Shown here: positions 21,293-29,526 of the stretch, piece by piece
How the letters are laid out: each line of letters starts with the position of its first letter
Numbering within the stretch: position 1 is the stretch's first letter
Assembly: GCF_000306965.1 (NCBI RefSeq)
Contig: NZ_AMWI01000057.1
Coordinates: 1-64,000, forward strand
Length of the DNA: 64,000 nucleotides
Source of the DNA: Amphibacillus jilinensis Y1
GTDB taxonomy: Bacteria > Bacillota > Bacilli > Bacillales > Amphibacillaceae
Reading direction: 5' to 3'
Translations under genes and position numbers: made by a program
The notes under the pieces: model-generated
Told to the model about the DNA's origin: nothing
What the model saw: the letters and a program-made list of their open reading frames with translations, nothing else
Databases searched by the model: none

Positions 21293-22330
21293 CTAATGAC
21301 TAATCAATTCAAATGCTTCATTTGTTAATTCAAACACTTCAGTTAATCCTGCAGTTAATAAAATTTCTCTGTCTCTTGTTACAAAGATAGCCTCTGCACC
21401 CTCCATTGCTTCAATAAAGGCCTTCCCTTCTTCTAACCCCTTAGCAAAAACAATGGTTGAAAGGGCGTCACCATCTACCGAATAATCACTAATAATAGTA
21501 ACACCTGCAATTTCGTTATCAAATGGATAACCCGTATCTGGATCAAGCAAGTGATGATATTTTTGTCCATCTTCTTCAATGTAGCGCTCATAGATGCCAG
21601 AAGTGACAACAGACTGATTGGTCGCTTCAATCCGTCCGACGAGCTCACCACGAGCTAAAAACGGATTCTGGATTCCTACTGTCCAATCATCCCCTGAAGG
21701 TCTTGTACCTCTAACATAAATATTTCCACCTAAGTCTAAAATCGCTGTAGTGACACCTTCTGCTTCAAATAATTGATTAACTTCATCTGTAATATAACCT
21801 TTGGCAATTGCACCTAAATCTAATTGCATACCTTCATCAACTAAATATACGGATTGATCTTGATCATCAATCTCAACTTTTTCATGATCAATGAGCGGCA
21901 ACACGTGATTAATTTCTTCTTGATCCGGTACCCGAGCATCATCATGCCCAATACGCCAAAGGTCTGTTAACGGACCAATCGTTATATCAAAGCCACCTTC
22001 TGAATCATCTCCATAGGCTAAACTTGCCTTAATTAATTGATAGAGTTGATCAGAAACTTGAACAGGTTCAACCCCTGCTTGACGATTGATTTCCGATACT
22101 TCAGACGTATCAATTTCTTCACTCATTATATGTTCGAGCTCATCAATACGCTCCATGGCTAAATCCAAGACATATTCCTTATCTTCATCATATATACTTA
22201 AATTAATGACCGTACCAATCAAAAATTCAGTATCGCGATGGGGAGAGTCTAATAAGCCATCATTTGATGAACAACCGAGTAAAACCAGCAAAATAGCCCC
22301 TATAATAAAGATCAACTTTTTTTGAAACAT
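21293..22330 (-). CDS. fmnB: FAD:protein FMN transferase, ApbE-family lipoprotein (FmnB)
   Basis: Attaches FMN covalently to Thr/Ser of extracytoplasmic proteins. The N-terminus is a lipoprotein signal with lipobox VLLGC (Cys20). ApbE motifs follow: DITIGPLTDLWRIGH, QLDLGAIAKGYITDEV, AILDLGGNIYVRG, HHLLDPDTGYPF and the metal-binding DGDALSTIVFAKG. The 345-residue length is normal. It is the first gene of the minus-strand EET operon, with a palindromic operator and TAGACA/TATACT promoter in front. No protein with an obvious FMN-acceptor domain is encoded in the window. Confidence 0.93.
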   Translation of the reverse strand: MFQKKLIFIIGAILLVLLGCSSNDGLLDSPHRDTEFLIGTVINLSIYDEDKEYVLDLAMERIDELEHIMSEEIDTSEVSEINRQAGVEPVQVSDQLYQLIKASLAYGDDSEGGFDITIGPLTDLWRIGHDDARVPDQEEINHVLPLIDHEKVEIDDQDQSVYLVDEGMQLDLGAIAKGYITDEVNQLFEAEGVTTAILDLGGNIYVRGTRPSGDDWTVGIQNPFLARGELVGRIEATNQSVVTSGIYERYIEEDGQKYHHLLDPDTGYPFDNEIAGVTIISDYSVDGDALSTIVFAKGLEEGKAFIEAMEGAEAIFVTRDREILLTAGLTEVFELTNEAFELISH

Positions 22331-22362
22331 ATCACTTGCCCTCTCTTTCTTAAATTAACAAC

Positions 22363-22432
22363 ATTCAATGTGAATTCATTCACATTGAATTACTCTGGGA
22401 TTGAGTATATCATCGTCTTTGTTAACTGTCTA
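22363..22432 (-). promoter_or_regulatory. fmnB promoter with Rex/Fnr-like palindrome
   Basis: The minus strand has TAGACA (22427-22432), 17 bp and TATACT (22404-22409). About 8 nt after the expected start lies a perfect 12-bp inverted repeat, ATTCAATGTGAA and TTCACATTGAAT around a 4-bp TTCA centre (22363-22390). The core TGTGAA-N4-TTCACA fits the Rex consensus TTGTGAA-N4-TTCACAA at all but the outermost bases, and it also fits the Crp/Fnr pattern TGTGA-N6-TCACA. A site downstream of the start favours a repressor. Confidence 0.7.
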
Positions 22433-22580
22433 TTAGACAAAATTCGACACCTTAAATAATAAAAGCAATCATATCCTATGATAGCGGTTTTTATAAAAGA
22501 TGTGAATACTTATTGAACTTTTTTGTATGATAATTAGGTGAAACTTTATAGATTTTTTTATATATAATCTTTAAAAACCC

Positions 22581-22636
22581 TAGACACAAAATAAAATCAG
22601 CGTTACAATAAGTAACGGTTGTTCATAAATTCACAA
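22581..22636 (+). promoter_or_regulatory. ndh2 promoter with a second Rex-like site
   Basis: TAGACA (22581-22586), a 17-bp spacer and TACAAT (22604-22609) form a good promoter. Immediately after the expected start lies TTGTTCATAAATTCACAA (22619-22636), which matches TTGTGAA-N4-TTCACAA at 12 of 14 fixed positions. A smaller inverted repeat, CGTTAC-aataa-GTAACG (22601-22617), overlaps the -10 box. The layout mirrors the fmnB promoter. Confidence 0.55.
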
Positions 22637-22682
22637 CAAATCTCGGTTTACAACTATTTATATTCAAAAGGAGTGAACATAA

Positions 22683-24545
22683 ATGCCAAACAAGAATATT
22701 GTCATCATTGGTGCTGGTTATGCAGGTGTACACGCCGCAAAAAAACTAGCAAAAAAGTTTAAAAAAGATGACACCGTGTCAATTACTTTAATTGATCGTC
22801 ATTCTTACCATACAATGATGACTGAATTGCATGAGGTTGCAGCGCACCGTGTTGAACCTGACGCGATTCAATTCGACCTTCGTCGCTTATTTAACCGTAC
22901 AAAAGTGAAACTTGTCACAGATAATGTAACACATGTTGATCATGATACGAAAAAGGTGACGACTGCACACGGAGCATATGATTATGATTATTTAATTTTA
23001 GGTATGGGTGGAGAACCAAATGATTTTGGCACACCAGGTGTAGCAGAACACGGTTTCACATTATGGTCTTGGGAAGATGCTGTAAAGTTACGGGAACATA
23101 TTGAAAACACCGTAGCAAAAGCAGCGACGATTCATGATGAAGCAACACGGCGCGCCATGCTAACATTTGCTATTTGTGGTTCTGGATTTACCGGTATTGA
23201 ACTTGTCGGTGAAATGATTGAATGGAAAGAGCGCTTAGCTAAAAACAACAAAATTAATGCAGATGAAATTTCTCTTTACGTGATTGAAGCTGCTCCAACG
23301 ATCCTTAACATGTTAGAACGTCGTGATGCTGACAAAGCAGAAGCTTACCTACTCAAACATGGGGTAAAAGTTCTTAAAGAATCACCAATCGTTGAAGTAC
23401 GCGAGAATGAAATTGTATTAAAAAGTGGTGAAACGATTCCAACCTATACACTGGCTTGGACTGGTGGCGTCAAAGCTAACTCTGATACAGAGGAATATGG
23501 TATGGAGCAAGCTCGTGCTGGTCGTTTGAAAGTCAACAAATATATGGAATCTGATCAATACGATGATGTTTATGTTGTGGGTGACTTGGCTTATTTTGAA
23601 GAAGAACCAGGAAAGCCAACACCACAGATTGTAGAAGCAGCTGAACAAACAGGTACAACGGCAGCAAAAAATATTATTGCAGACATTAAAGGTGGAGAGA
23701 AAGTAGCTTATAAAGGAAAATACCATGGTATTATGGTGTCGATTGGAGCACGTTATGGCGTTGCAGACCTTATGGGCTTACACTTAAGTGGATGGTTTGC
23801 GAATTTTGTCAAACACATGGTGAACTTATACTATTTCTTCGGTATTGGTAGCGGCTATTATATGTTTAAATATATAGAACATGAATTTTTCCATACAAAA
23901 GATAAGCGTAATATTTTCCGTGACTTTTTAACACGTTATGGAAATGTACTGTGGAGCTTACCACTTCGAGTTTTTGTTGGTGGATTCTGGCTTGTTGAAG
24001 GTGGATCTAAACTTTGGGGATATGAAGTTTGGGAAAATGCAACTTCAAGTTTTTCCAACATCGGTCAATTATTTAGAGGTTTAGGTGAAGATTCTTGGCT
24101 CGTTTCATCGACTGTACAAATGGATTTCCCATGGTTACAAGATGCAACAAGTGCAGCTACTGAAGCTGGTGGCGATTGGGCTGATCCAATCCTTAGTGAA
24201 ATGCCAGGATGGTTTGCTTGGATCATGCAAATTATGATGCCAACACCAGAAATTGCTTTATTTATGCAAAAAATGATGGTATTCATTGAGATTGCGATCG
24301 GTTTAGCTATCATTGTCGGCTTGTTTACTTGGTTAGCTAATGCAGCAAGTGTCGGTTTTCTTATCATGTTTACTTTAACAGCGATGCTAGGCTGGGATAA
24401 GGTATGGGCCCTCCCTGCTTCGATTGCACTTATGAATGGCTCTGGACGTACATTTGGTCTTGACTATTGGGTTGTACCATTTATCCAGAAAAAGTTGGGC
24501 CGTTGGTGGTACGGAAAAGAACAGGCCATCTATCAAGATAAATAA
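22683..24545 (+). CDS. ndh2: Type II NADH dehydrogenase with C-terminal membrane domain (Ndh2)
   Basis: Oxidises NADH and reduces quinone without pumping protons. The N-terminal 400 residues are a two-dinucleotide-fold flavoenzyme: IVIIGAGYAGVHAAKKL binds FAD, FAICGSGFTGIELVGEM binds NADH, and YVVGDLAYF is the second FAD motif. After about residue 410 come DoxX-like membrane helices (LRVFVGGFWLVEGGSKLWG and several hydrophobic segments to residue 600). B. subtilis Ndh lacks this part; the EET-specific Ndh2 of Listeria has a C-terminal membrane domain. Strong AAAAGGAGTG ribosome site. It heads the plus-strand half of the EET locus. Confidence 0.92.
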   Translation: MPNKNIVIIGAGYAGVHAAKKLAKKFKKDDTVSITLIDRHSYHTMMTELHEVAAHRVEPDAIQFDLRRLFNRTKVKLVTDNVTHVDHDTKKVTTAHGAYDYDYLILGMGGEPNDFGTPGVAEHGFTLWSWEDAVKLREHIENTVAKAATIHDEATRRAMLTFAICGSGFTGIELVGEMIEWKERLAKNNKINADEISLYVIEAAPTILNMLERRDADKAEAYLLKHGVKVLKESPIVEVRENEIVLKSGETIPTYTLAWTGGVKANSDTEEYGMEQARAGRLKVNKYMESDQYDDVYVVGDLAYFEEEPGKPTPQIVEAAEQTGTTAAKNIIADIKGGEKVAYKGKYHGIMVSIGARYGVADLMGLHLSGWFANFVKHMVNLYYFFGIGSGYYMFKYIEHEFFHTKDKRNIFRDFLTRYGNVLWSLPLRVFVGGFWLVEGGSKLWGYEVWENATSSFSNIGQLFRGLGEDSWLVSSTVQMDFPWLQDATSAATEAGGDWADPILSEMPGWFAWIMQIMMPTPEIALFMQKMMVFIEIAIGLAIIVGLFTWLANAASVGFLIMFTLTAMLGWDKVWALPASIALMNGSGRTFGLDYWVVPFIQKKLGRWWYGKEQAIYQDK

Positions 24546-24561
24546 ATTTTCTAATCAATCA

Positions 24562-24594
24562 GCGATTGGCTCTTTTAAAAGAGCCTTCGCTATC
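24562..24594 (+). terminator. Hairpin after ndh2
   Basis: GGCTCTTTTAAAAGAGCC is a perfect 18-nt palindrome, flanked by GCGA and TCGC that extend the stem. It starts about 20 nt after the ndh2 stop. The downstream tract is only moderately T-rich, so it may act together with the next hairpin. Confidence 0.5.
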
Positions 24595-24633
24595 TTGTTT
24601 ATCATCATGTATAATTGAATTATTCAATAGGCT

Positions 24634-24668
24634 GAACGCAGATTTTGACGATCATTGCGTTTTTTTTC
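24634..24668 (+). terminator. Terminator downstream of ndh2
   Basis: A GAACGCA/TGCGTT stem is followed by eight T residues (24660-24668). It separates ndh2 from eetB-dmkB, so the latter pair needs its own promoter. Confidence 0.75.
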
Positions 24669-24714
24669 TGAAAGGAAAATGATCAAAATATTAAAGGGAA
24701 AGAAAGAAAATCAA

Positions 24715-24848
24715 TTTATTACAGCTAACCGTCCGCAAAATACCGGGCTTTTAAGTGATAGATAACGGATGCTAATATCTTGAATACACTCAACAGCTAA
24801 TCAGTGGCAGAAGAAAGAAAAAAACTCTGACTGAAGGTTGATTTTATA
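24715..24848 (-). repeat. Two-hairpin intergenic repeat, copy B
   Basis: Reverse-oriented copy starting TTTATTACAGCTAACCGTCC and ending TGACTGAAGGTTGATTTTATA on the plus strand. The second hairpin is degenerate (ACCGGGCTTTTAAGTGATAG replaces the CCCGCC/GGCGGG arms). It lies within the EET locus, between ndh2 and eetB, in the otherwise gene-free 24546-24956 stretch. Confidence 0.7.
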
Positions 24849-24956
24849 TAGCAAAAAATAAGTGTGTGTATTTCTTTTTTTCCTTTTACTGTTTTTATTT
24901 ACAGATCGACTAGACATACGTTTTAATCGGCTTAGAAATGAAGGGGTGTTATTGTT

Positions 24957-25484
24957 ATGACTAAAAACCAAAGGTTGGTCTATATCGCATTGCTAGCTGC
25001 TCAAGCCGTCATTATTAGCCTCCTAGAACGCGTGATCCCTTCACCGTTTTTTTTCGCACCTGGCGCTAAGTTAGGACTTGCTAATATCATAACTTGCATG
25101 GCCTTGTACACACTACCTGTTAAAGATGCCAGTAAAGTGGTCTTGATACGCTTAGTATTAGCTACACTACTTAGTGGCACTATTTCTACATTTATGTATA
25201 GTGGTGCCGGTGCCTTGCTTAGCTTCTTAGGTATGCTGCTTGTAAAACAATTGAGATTTGCTAATGTTAGCCTAATTGGTGTAAGTGCTACCGGCGCTGT
25301 ACTCCACAACGTTGGACAATTATCAATTGCAAGTTGGGTCGCTCAGTCATGGTCTGTTATGCTTTACTTACCGATTCTTTCCTTAATTGGCATCCTGACT
25401 GGAGTAGCCATAGGTATTACTGCCAACTATTTATTAACACACATAGAAAGATTACACTATTATATGGATTTACAAACCATGTAG
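24957..25484 (+). CDS. eetB: Gx-family ECF S-like membrane protein (EetB)
   Basis: A 175-residue protein with about five membrane helices, of the Gx/Hpre_diP_synt_I family formerly called heptaprenyl diphosphate synthase component I. FAPGAKLGLANIITCMALY and GAVLHNVGQLSIASWV are characteristic. In Listeria, EetB is related to ECF substrate-binding subunits and is needed to export flavin for FmnB. The AAGGGGTG site lies 8 nt before the ATG. dmkB follows after 31 nt. A flavin substrate is inferred, not visible. Confidence 0.88.
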   Translation: MTKNQRLVYIALLAAQAVIISLLERVIPSPFFFAPGAKLGLANIITCMALYTLPVKDASKVVLIRLVLATLLSGTISTFMYSGAGALLSFLGMLLVKQLRFANVSLIGVSATGAVLHNVGQLSIASWVAQSWSVMLYLPILSLIGILTGVAIGITANYLLTHIERLHYYMDLQTM

Positions 25485-25515
25485 CAGACATTGAAACGAA
25501 AGAGGTTTTAAAAAC

Positions 25516-26496
25516 ATGGAAATACATCAAATGTGGCGTGATTATCCAGAATTAAATCAAGATTTGATCAAAGTCATGCAATTAATAGAGGACCATATAC
25601 GTATCAGAGACAAGCGCGTGAATGAAACCCTTAAAGATGTTATTCATGCTGGTGGCAAGCTACTGAGACCTGCCTATACATTACTTTGTAGTCAAATAGG
25701 TGCTGAATATAATAAAGATAAAGCAATTGCAATTGCAGCGGCTTTAGAGACTCTACACATGGCAACGCTTATTCATGATGATGTTATTGATCAAGCTGAT
25801 ACGCGTCGTGGAAATGCCACTTTACAAACAAAGCATGATAACAAATTTGCTATATATGCTGGTGATTATTTATTTTCGATCTGTTTTTCTATACTGGCTA
25901 AACATGCTGATTCCATTTCGCAATCAATGTATAATATACGGAGTATAGAGAAACTTTTAATTGGTGAACTTGATCAACTCCACTCTAGGTTTCAACCTCC
26001 TAACAGTGTAAAAAGCTATTTATCAAGAATATCAGGAAAAACAGCACAGCTTTTTGCGTTAAGCTGTTATACAGGCGCAGTAGAAAGTAAAGCAAGTAAG
26101 CGCCAAGTCCGGATAGCATGGAACATGGGTCATTATATTGGGATGGCTTTTCAAATTATCGATGATATCCTAGATTATCAAGGTTACGAAGAGCAAATAG
26201 GTAAACCTGTGATGGCAGATGTCCAACAAGGTATTTACACATTACCGTTAATCTATGCGATGTTGGCTAACCCAGATGAAGTATCTGAGATTTTAGCCAA
26301 TGACAAACCTTATTCTAAGTCTGATTTAGATAAATTAAGTGCCATTATTAGAAAGACTAAAGGTATTGATAAGGCAAAGAAACTTGCTGAACGTTATACG
26401 AACAAAGCATTGCGTGAATTAGAAAAGTTACCAAATGGGCATTATAAACATCATTTATATCAATTAACGTCACAAATGCTTAAACGGACCAGTTAA
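25516..26496 (+). CDS. dmkB: Polyprenyl diphosphate synthase (DmkB, heptaprenyl type)
   Basis: Makes the long prenyl chain for the quinone. Both Asp-rich motifs are present: LIHDDVIDQADTRRG near residue 88 and QIIDDILDYQG near residue 215. GGKLLRPAYTLL lies near residue 47. The 326-residue length fits trans-prenyl synthases. The AAAGAGG site lies 10 nt before the ATG. Chain length cannot be read with certainty; the seven-isoprene call follows the family. It probably supplies DmkA across the divergent locus. Confidence 0.9.
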   Translation: MEIHQMWRDYPELNQDLIKVMQLIEDHIRIRDKRVNETLKDVIHAGGKLLRPAYTLLCSQIGAEYNKDKAIAIAAALETLHMATLIHDDVIDQADTRRGNATLQTKHDNKFAIYAGDYLFSICFSILAKHADSISQSMYNIRSIEKLLIGELDQLHSRFQPPNSVKSYLSRISGKTAQLFALSCYTGAVESKASKRQVRIAWNMGHYIGMAFQIIDDILDYQGYEEQIGKPVMADVQQGIYTLPLIYAMLANPDEVSEILANDKPYSKSDLDKLSAIIRKTKGIDKAKKLAERYTNKALRELEKLPNGHYKHHLYQLTSQMLKRTS

Positions 26497-26532
26497 GGCT
26501 AAGGCCAACTGCATTTAAATCATCTAAATTTC

Positions 26533-26566
26533 AAAAGCCACTCCACATAATTGTGGAGTGGCTTTT
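26533..26566. terminator. Bidirectional terminator between dmkB and the lipoprotein gene
   Basis: A perfect 15-bp stem (26533-26547 with 26552-26566) starts AAAAGCC and ends GGCTTTT, with a 4-nt loop. It serves the two converging transcripts. Confidence 0.92.
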
Positions 26567-26578
26567 CTTTAAAGCAAA

Positions 26579-27106
26579 TTACTCAACAGTAGCTTCGCCT
26601 TCAACAGTTCCATCTAAACTTGCAGAGGCTTGATAATCTTCATTTGCAAAGATTACATCACCAGTAACAGTTGCTGTTTCATGTAACAAGAAACCATCAG
26701 CTTCAACATAAACATCACCGTCTAATGTTCCACCTTGGAAATTCAAATTTTCACTTTGAACAACAAGTTGTGGCACCGTAATTGTCCATTGATCAACAAT
26801 GTTCCTGTCATCATCTTGTGTGTAGGCAGCAATCTTACGGTATACATCTTCATTTTCATCATCACCATTGTGGAATGTTCCTGCTACAACTAAGTCTTCC
26901 TCAAGTGTCATATCACTAGTCGGAATAATGATCCAAGTTCCATTTTCATCAGCTGCGGCATGAAGACCTTCTTCATCTTCAGCAAATGACGCTGCTGATA
27001 CTGCATCAGTTCCCTCTTCATCAGTTGTATCTGTCTCATCAGTACCCCCACAAGCTGCTAATAAACCAACTGTTAAGAGCATCGCTAATAACCATTTAAA
27101 TTTCAT
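26579..27106 (-). CDS. Lipoprotein of unknown function
   Basis: A signal peptide with lipobox GLLAAC gives a lipidated Cys near residue 19. An acidic Thr/Asp/Glu linker and a 130-residue domain rich in short beta-like repeats follow (GDVYVEADGFLLHETATVTG, then GDVIFANED), weakly like a beta-helix. The ATG used has AGGGGGAACGGTA in front; the frame extends 33 codons further without one. It is not recognised as any named family. It has no FMN-binding domain, so it is not a clear substitute for PplA, although it sits directly beside the EET genes. Confidence 0.8.
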   Translation of the reverse strand: MKFKWLLAMLLTVGLLAACGGTDETDTTDEEGTDAVSAASFAEDEEGLHAAADENGTWIIIPTSDMTLEEDLVVAGTFHNGDDENEDVYRKIAAYTQDDDRNIVDQWTITVPQLVVQSENLNFQGGTLDGDVYVEADGFLLHETATVTGDVIFANEDYQASASLDGTVEGEATVE

Positions 27107-27132
27107 TACCGTTCCCCCTATAATCGTGTAGT

Positions 27133-27200
27133 TTGTACATTCTTGTACAATCATTATCTTAACATATTTTTTAAACTTATTGTATATAAATGTTGTCGAA
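27133..27200 (-). promoter_or_regulatory. Operator-like repeats upstream of the lipoprotein gene
   Basis: TTGTAC-N6-GTACAA is a perfect inverted repeat at 27133-27150, about 30 bp before the start codon. TTGTCGAA (27193-27200, plus strand) matches a Spo0A box. No clear -35/-10 pair could be placed between them, and both sites could be chance in AT-rich DNA. Confidence 0.4.
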
Positions 27201-27339
27201 ATCACGGATATGCCTTTTTAGTATAGCCACTTTTGACTATATCATTCCGATTGTAGATTGAGTCAGGTCTTCTCCTCTGTTAACCCAATAATAACCTTCA
27301 ACAAACACATTACTTATAACATTGTATAGTTATGCTTTT

Positions 27340-28695
27340 TTACTGATTAATTGGGAAACATACAACAACACAAGTTCCTTTACCTACTTCACTTTGCACT
27401 ATAATTTTTCCTTTATGGGCTTCAATAAGAGCTTTTGCAATCGCCAAACCAATTCCTAATCCACCGGAAGTACGCTCTCTTGATAGATCTCCTCGATAAA
27501 AACGTTCAAATAAATGGGGCAATTGTGATTTTTCAATACCAACACCTTGATCTTTCACCTTAAAACCAACGTATTGATCATTATGGAAAACACAAATATC
27601 TACTCGTTTCTTGGCTGGCGTATAATCGTAAGCGTTAATCACAATATTTGTAAGAATTTGAAGTGAACGGTCTAGATCTCCGCTAAATGTTGGATTATAA
27701 GGATCCGTATGACCATGAAGCCCAAGGCCTTTATTATAAAAACTAGCTTGAAATTGATGAATCAACCGCTTAAGAATATCGTTTGCTGATAACTTTTCCA
27801 TTCTCAGTTGAATTTGCGGATTCTCCGCAACAATTAATTGCTCCAAATCATCAACGAGACGAACTAAACGCATAAGTTCTGCATGTGTTTTCGCTAAATG
27901 ATCGTCACTTGGTTGCCAAACACCATCTTGATATGCTTCAATTTGACTGCGTAAAGTAGCAAGTGGTGTTCTTAGCTCATGTGCTAGATCTGCCGTATAC
28001 CTTTTACGCAGATGATCTTCCTTTTCTAGTGTGTCTAGTAAATCATTAAATGCCTCTGCTAAAGGTTGAAGCTCTAGTTCAAAATTAGGTACAGATAATC
28101 GACTTTGTTTATTAGGACCTCTTATTTGTTTAACCATCTGGACAATTTCCTTTAACTTCACTGTTAAACGGCTGGAGATGAAGACACTAATTAAAATAGA
28201 GAGGACAGTTGTTAATAGAACCGCCCAAATAACTTGTTGTTGTAGATTTCTAATAAACTCATCATCTGCTCCAATTAAATCTGTTGAATAGTTAACGACT
28301 AATGTTCCCATCTCTTCATTTTCACTCGTTAACTGTACCCTGACTTCTTGATCCAAGTCTAGCTCTTGGCGATGCCTGTTCATCATCTGTTGCATATGGT
28401 TAGAATCAACTAATACCTCCCCGTTTTGATCTAAAACTTGAATAAATAAATCATTTGTCATTGAATCTTGATGCAACCATGACCTTACTTGATTCGAGTC
28501 AAGATTTCCAGTTTGTTGATAGTGTTCAACTAAAAAAGTTCTAAGTTCTTCAATTGTCTTATTACGGTTTGTGTCTACGTATTCTCCAAATTGGTGCTCA
28601 ACCCGAAAAAAAATCAAAAATCCTGTTATGCCTATACCTATTAAAGCAATAAACATTAAAACAATGATTAGTCGTGAACGAATACTTTTAATCAA
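27340..28695 (-). CDS. Sensor histidine kinase
   Basis: Membrane sensor of 451 residues. It has a first helix at about 9-31, an extracytoplasmic sensing region of about 120 residues, a second helix near 150-172, a HAMP linker, the phospho-acceptor in AHELRTPLATLRSQ, and a catalytic domain with NIVINAYDYTP (N box), DQGVGI and GGLGIGLAIAK. It overlaps the regulator gene by 8 nt. The signal is unknown. By context it may report cell-envelope or redox state, with the small exported protein as a candidate target. Confidence 0.93.
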   Translation of the reverse strand: MIKSIRSRLIIVLMFIALIGIGITGFLIFFRVEHQFGEYVDTNRNKTIEELRTFLVEHYQQTGNLDSNQVRSWLHQDSMTNDLFIQVLDQNGEVLVDSNHMQQMMNRHRQELDLDQEVRVQLTSENEEMGTLVVNYSTDLIGADDEFIRNLQQQVIWAVLLTTVLSILISVFISSRLTVKLKEIVQMVKQIRGPNKQSRLSVPNFELELQPLAEAFNDLLDTLEKEDHLRKRYTADLAHELRTPLATLRSQIEAYQDGVWQPSDDHLAKTHAELMRLVRLVDDLEQLIVAENPQIQLRMEKLSANDILKRLIHQFQASFYNKGLGLHGHTDPYNPTFSGDLDRSLQILTNIVINAYDYTPAKKRVDICVFHNDQYVGFKVKDQGVGIEKSQLPHLFERFYRGDLSRERTSGGLGIGLAIAKALIEAHKGKIIVQSEVGKGTCVVVCFPINQ

Positions 28696-29383
28696 GCGTG
28701 TTCACCTCAAATTTATAACCCATCCCAAATACGGTATGAATATAACAAGGTTGTCGTGGATCCTCATTTAATTTCTTTCGCAAATTTTTAATATGCGTGT
28801 CAATATTACGTTGATAGCCTTCTAAATAGTGCTCATCACCTGGTAAAGCTTTTAATAGTTCAGTACGACTATAAACACGTCCAACGTGCTCTGCCATTTT
28901 AACAAGTAAGTAATACTCATTTGGAGTTAGTGATATCATTTTACCGTTTACTTGAACGGTTTTATTATTTAAGTCAATTAGTAAGTGACCGTTGTTAAAT
29001 TGTAAAGCTTTTGTTAACGACGGTTCTTTACGCCTTAATAATGTCTTAATACGAACAACAACTTCTCTTGAACTAAAAGGCTTTTTAATGTAATCATCAG
29101 CGCCAATCATTAAGCCGTTAATAAGGTCATCTTCTTTCGTTTTTGCTGTTAACATAATAATTGGAATATCGCTTATTTCACGTGTTAATTGGCAAATATC
29201 CTCTCCAGATAAATCAGGTAACATGAGATCTAAGATCATTAAATCATAACTTGATTTTTTTATTTCTTTTAGAGCTTCAGCTCCAGTAGTCACTGCTGTC
29301 GGTTGCCAACCTTCTTTAATAAAATAAGCAGCCAATACTTCACCTAGAACGGCTTCATCATCTACAATTAAGATATTTGTCAT
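28688..29383 (-). CDS. OmpR-family response regulator
   Basis: The receiver domain has ILIVDDEAVLG, the phosphorylated Asp in LMILDLMLPDLSG and the Lys in IKKPFS. The winged-helix domain follows, with LTPNEYYLLVKMAEHVGRV and RNIDTHIKNLRKKL. The ATG is preceded by GAGGTGA at 5 nt; a GTG three codons earlier lies inside that site. The product has 231 residues and pairs with the following kinase. Confidence 0.94.
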   Translation of the reverse strand: MTNILIVDDEAVLGEVLAAYFIKEGWQPTAVTTGAEALKEIKKSSYDLMILDLMLPDLSGEDICQLTREISDIPIIMLTAKTKEDDLINGLMIGADDYIKKPFSSREVVVRIKTLLRRKEPSLTKALQFNNGHLLIDLNNKTVQVNGKMISLTPNEYYLLVKMAEHVGRVYSRTELLKALPGDEHYLEGYQRNIDTHIKNLRKKLNEDPRQPCYIHTVFGMGYKFEVNTLD

Positions 29384-29429
29384 CCAAATCACCTCGTTTT
29401 TTCTATCATATCATTTCTTTTATGACTAA

Positions 29430-29505
29430 AAATTAATCTTCACAAATTCCACATAAGTTCTTCACACCAATTACAAATTATCTTGTTATCTTTATATTAA
29501 GAACA
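29430..29505 (+). promoter_or_regulatory. Promoter and direct repeats before the small exported protein gene
   Basis: TTACAA, 16 bp and TATATT (ending near 29502) form a plausible promoter. Upstream there are spaced copies of TTCACA (CTTCACAAATTCC and GTTCTTCACACC), the tandem arrangement expected for an OmpR-type regulator. Binding by the adjacent regulator is inference. Confidence 0.45.
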
Positions 29506-29526
29506 ATAAAAAGGAGTGAATTAAGC

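Noticed and set aside
26579-27106. Lipoprotein as the missing PplA
   Set aside because: HETAT near the C-terminus is not the Dxx(S/T)xAT flavinylation motif, and there is no FMN-binding domain.
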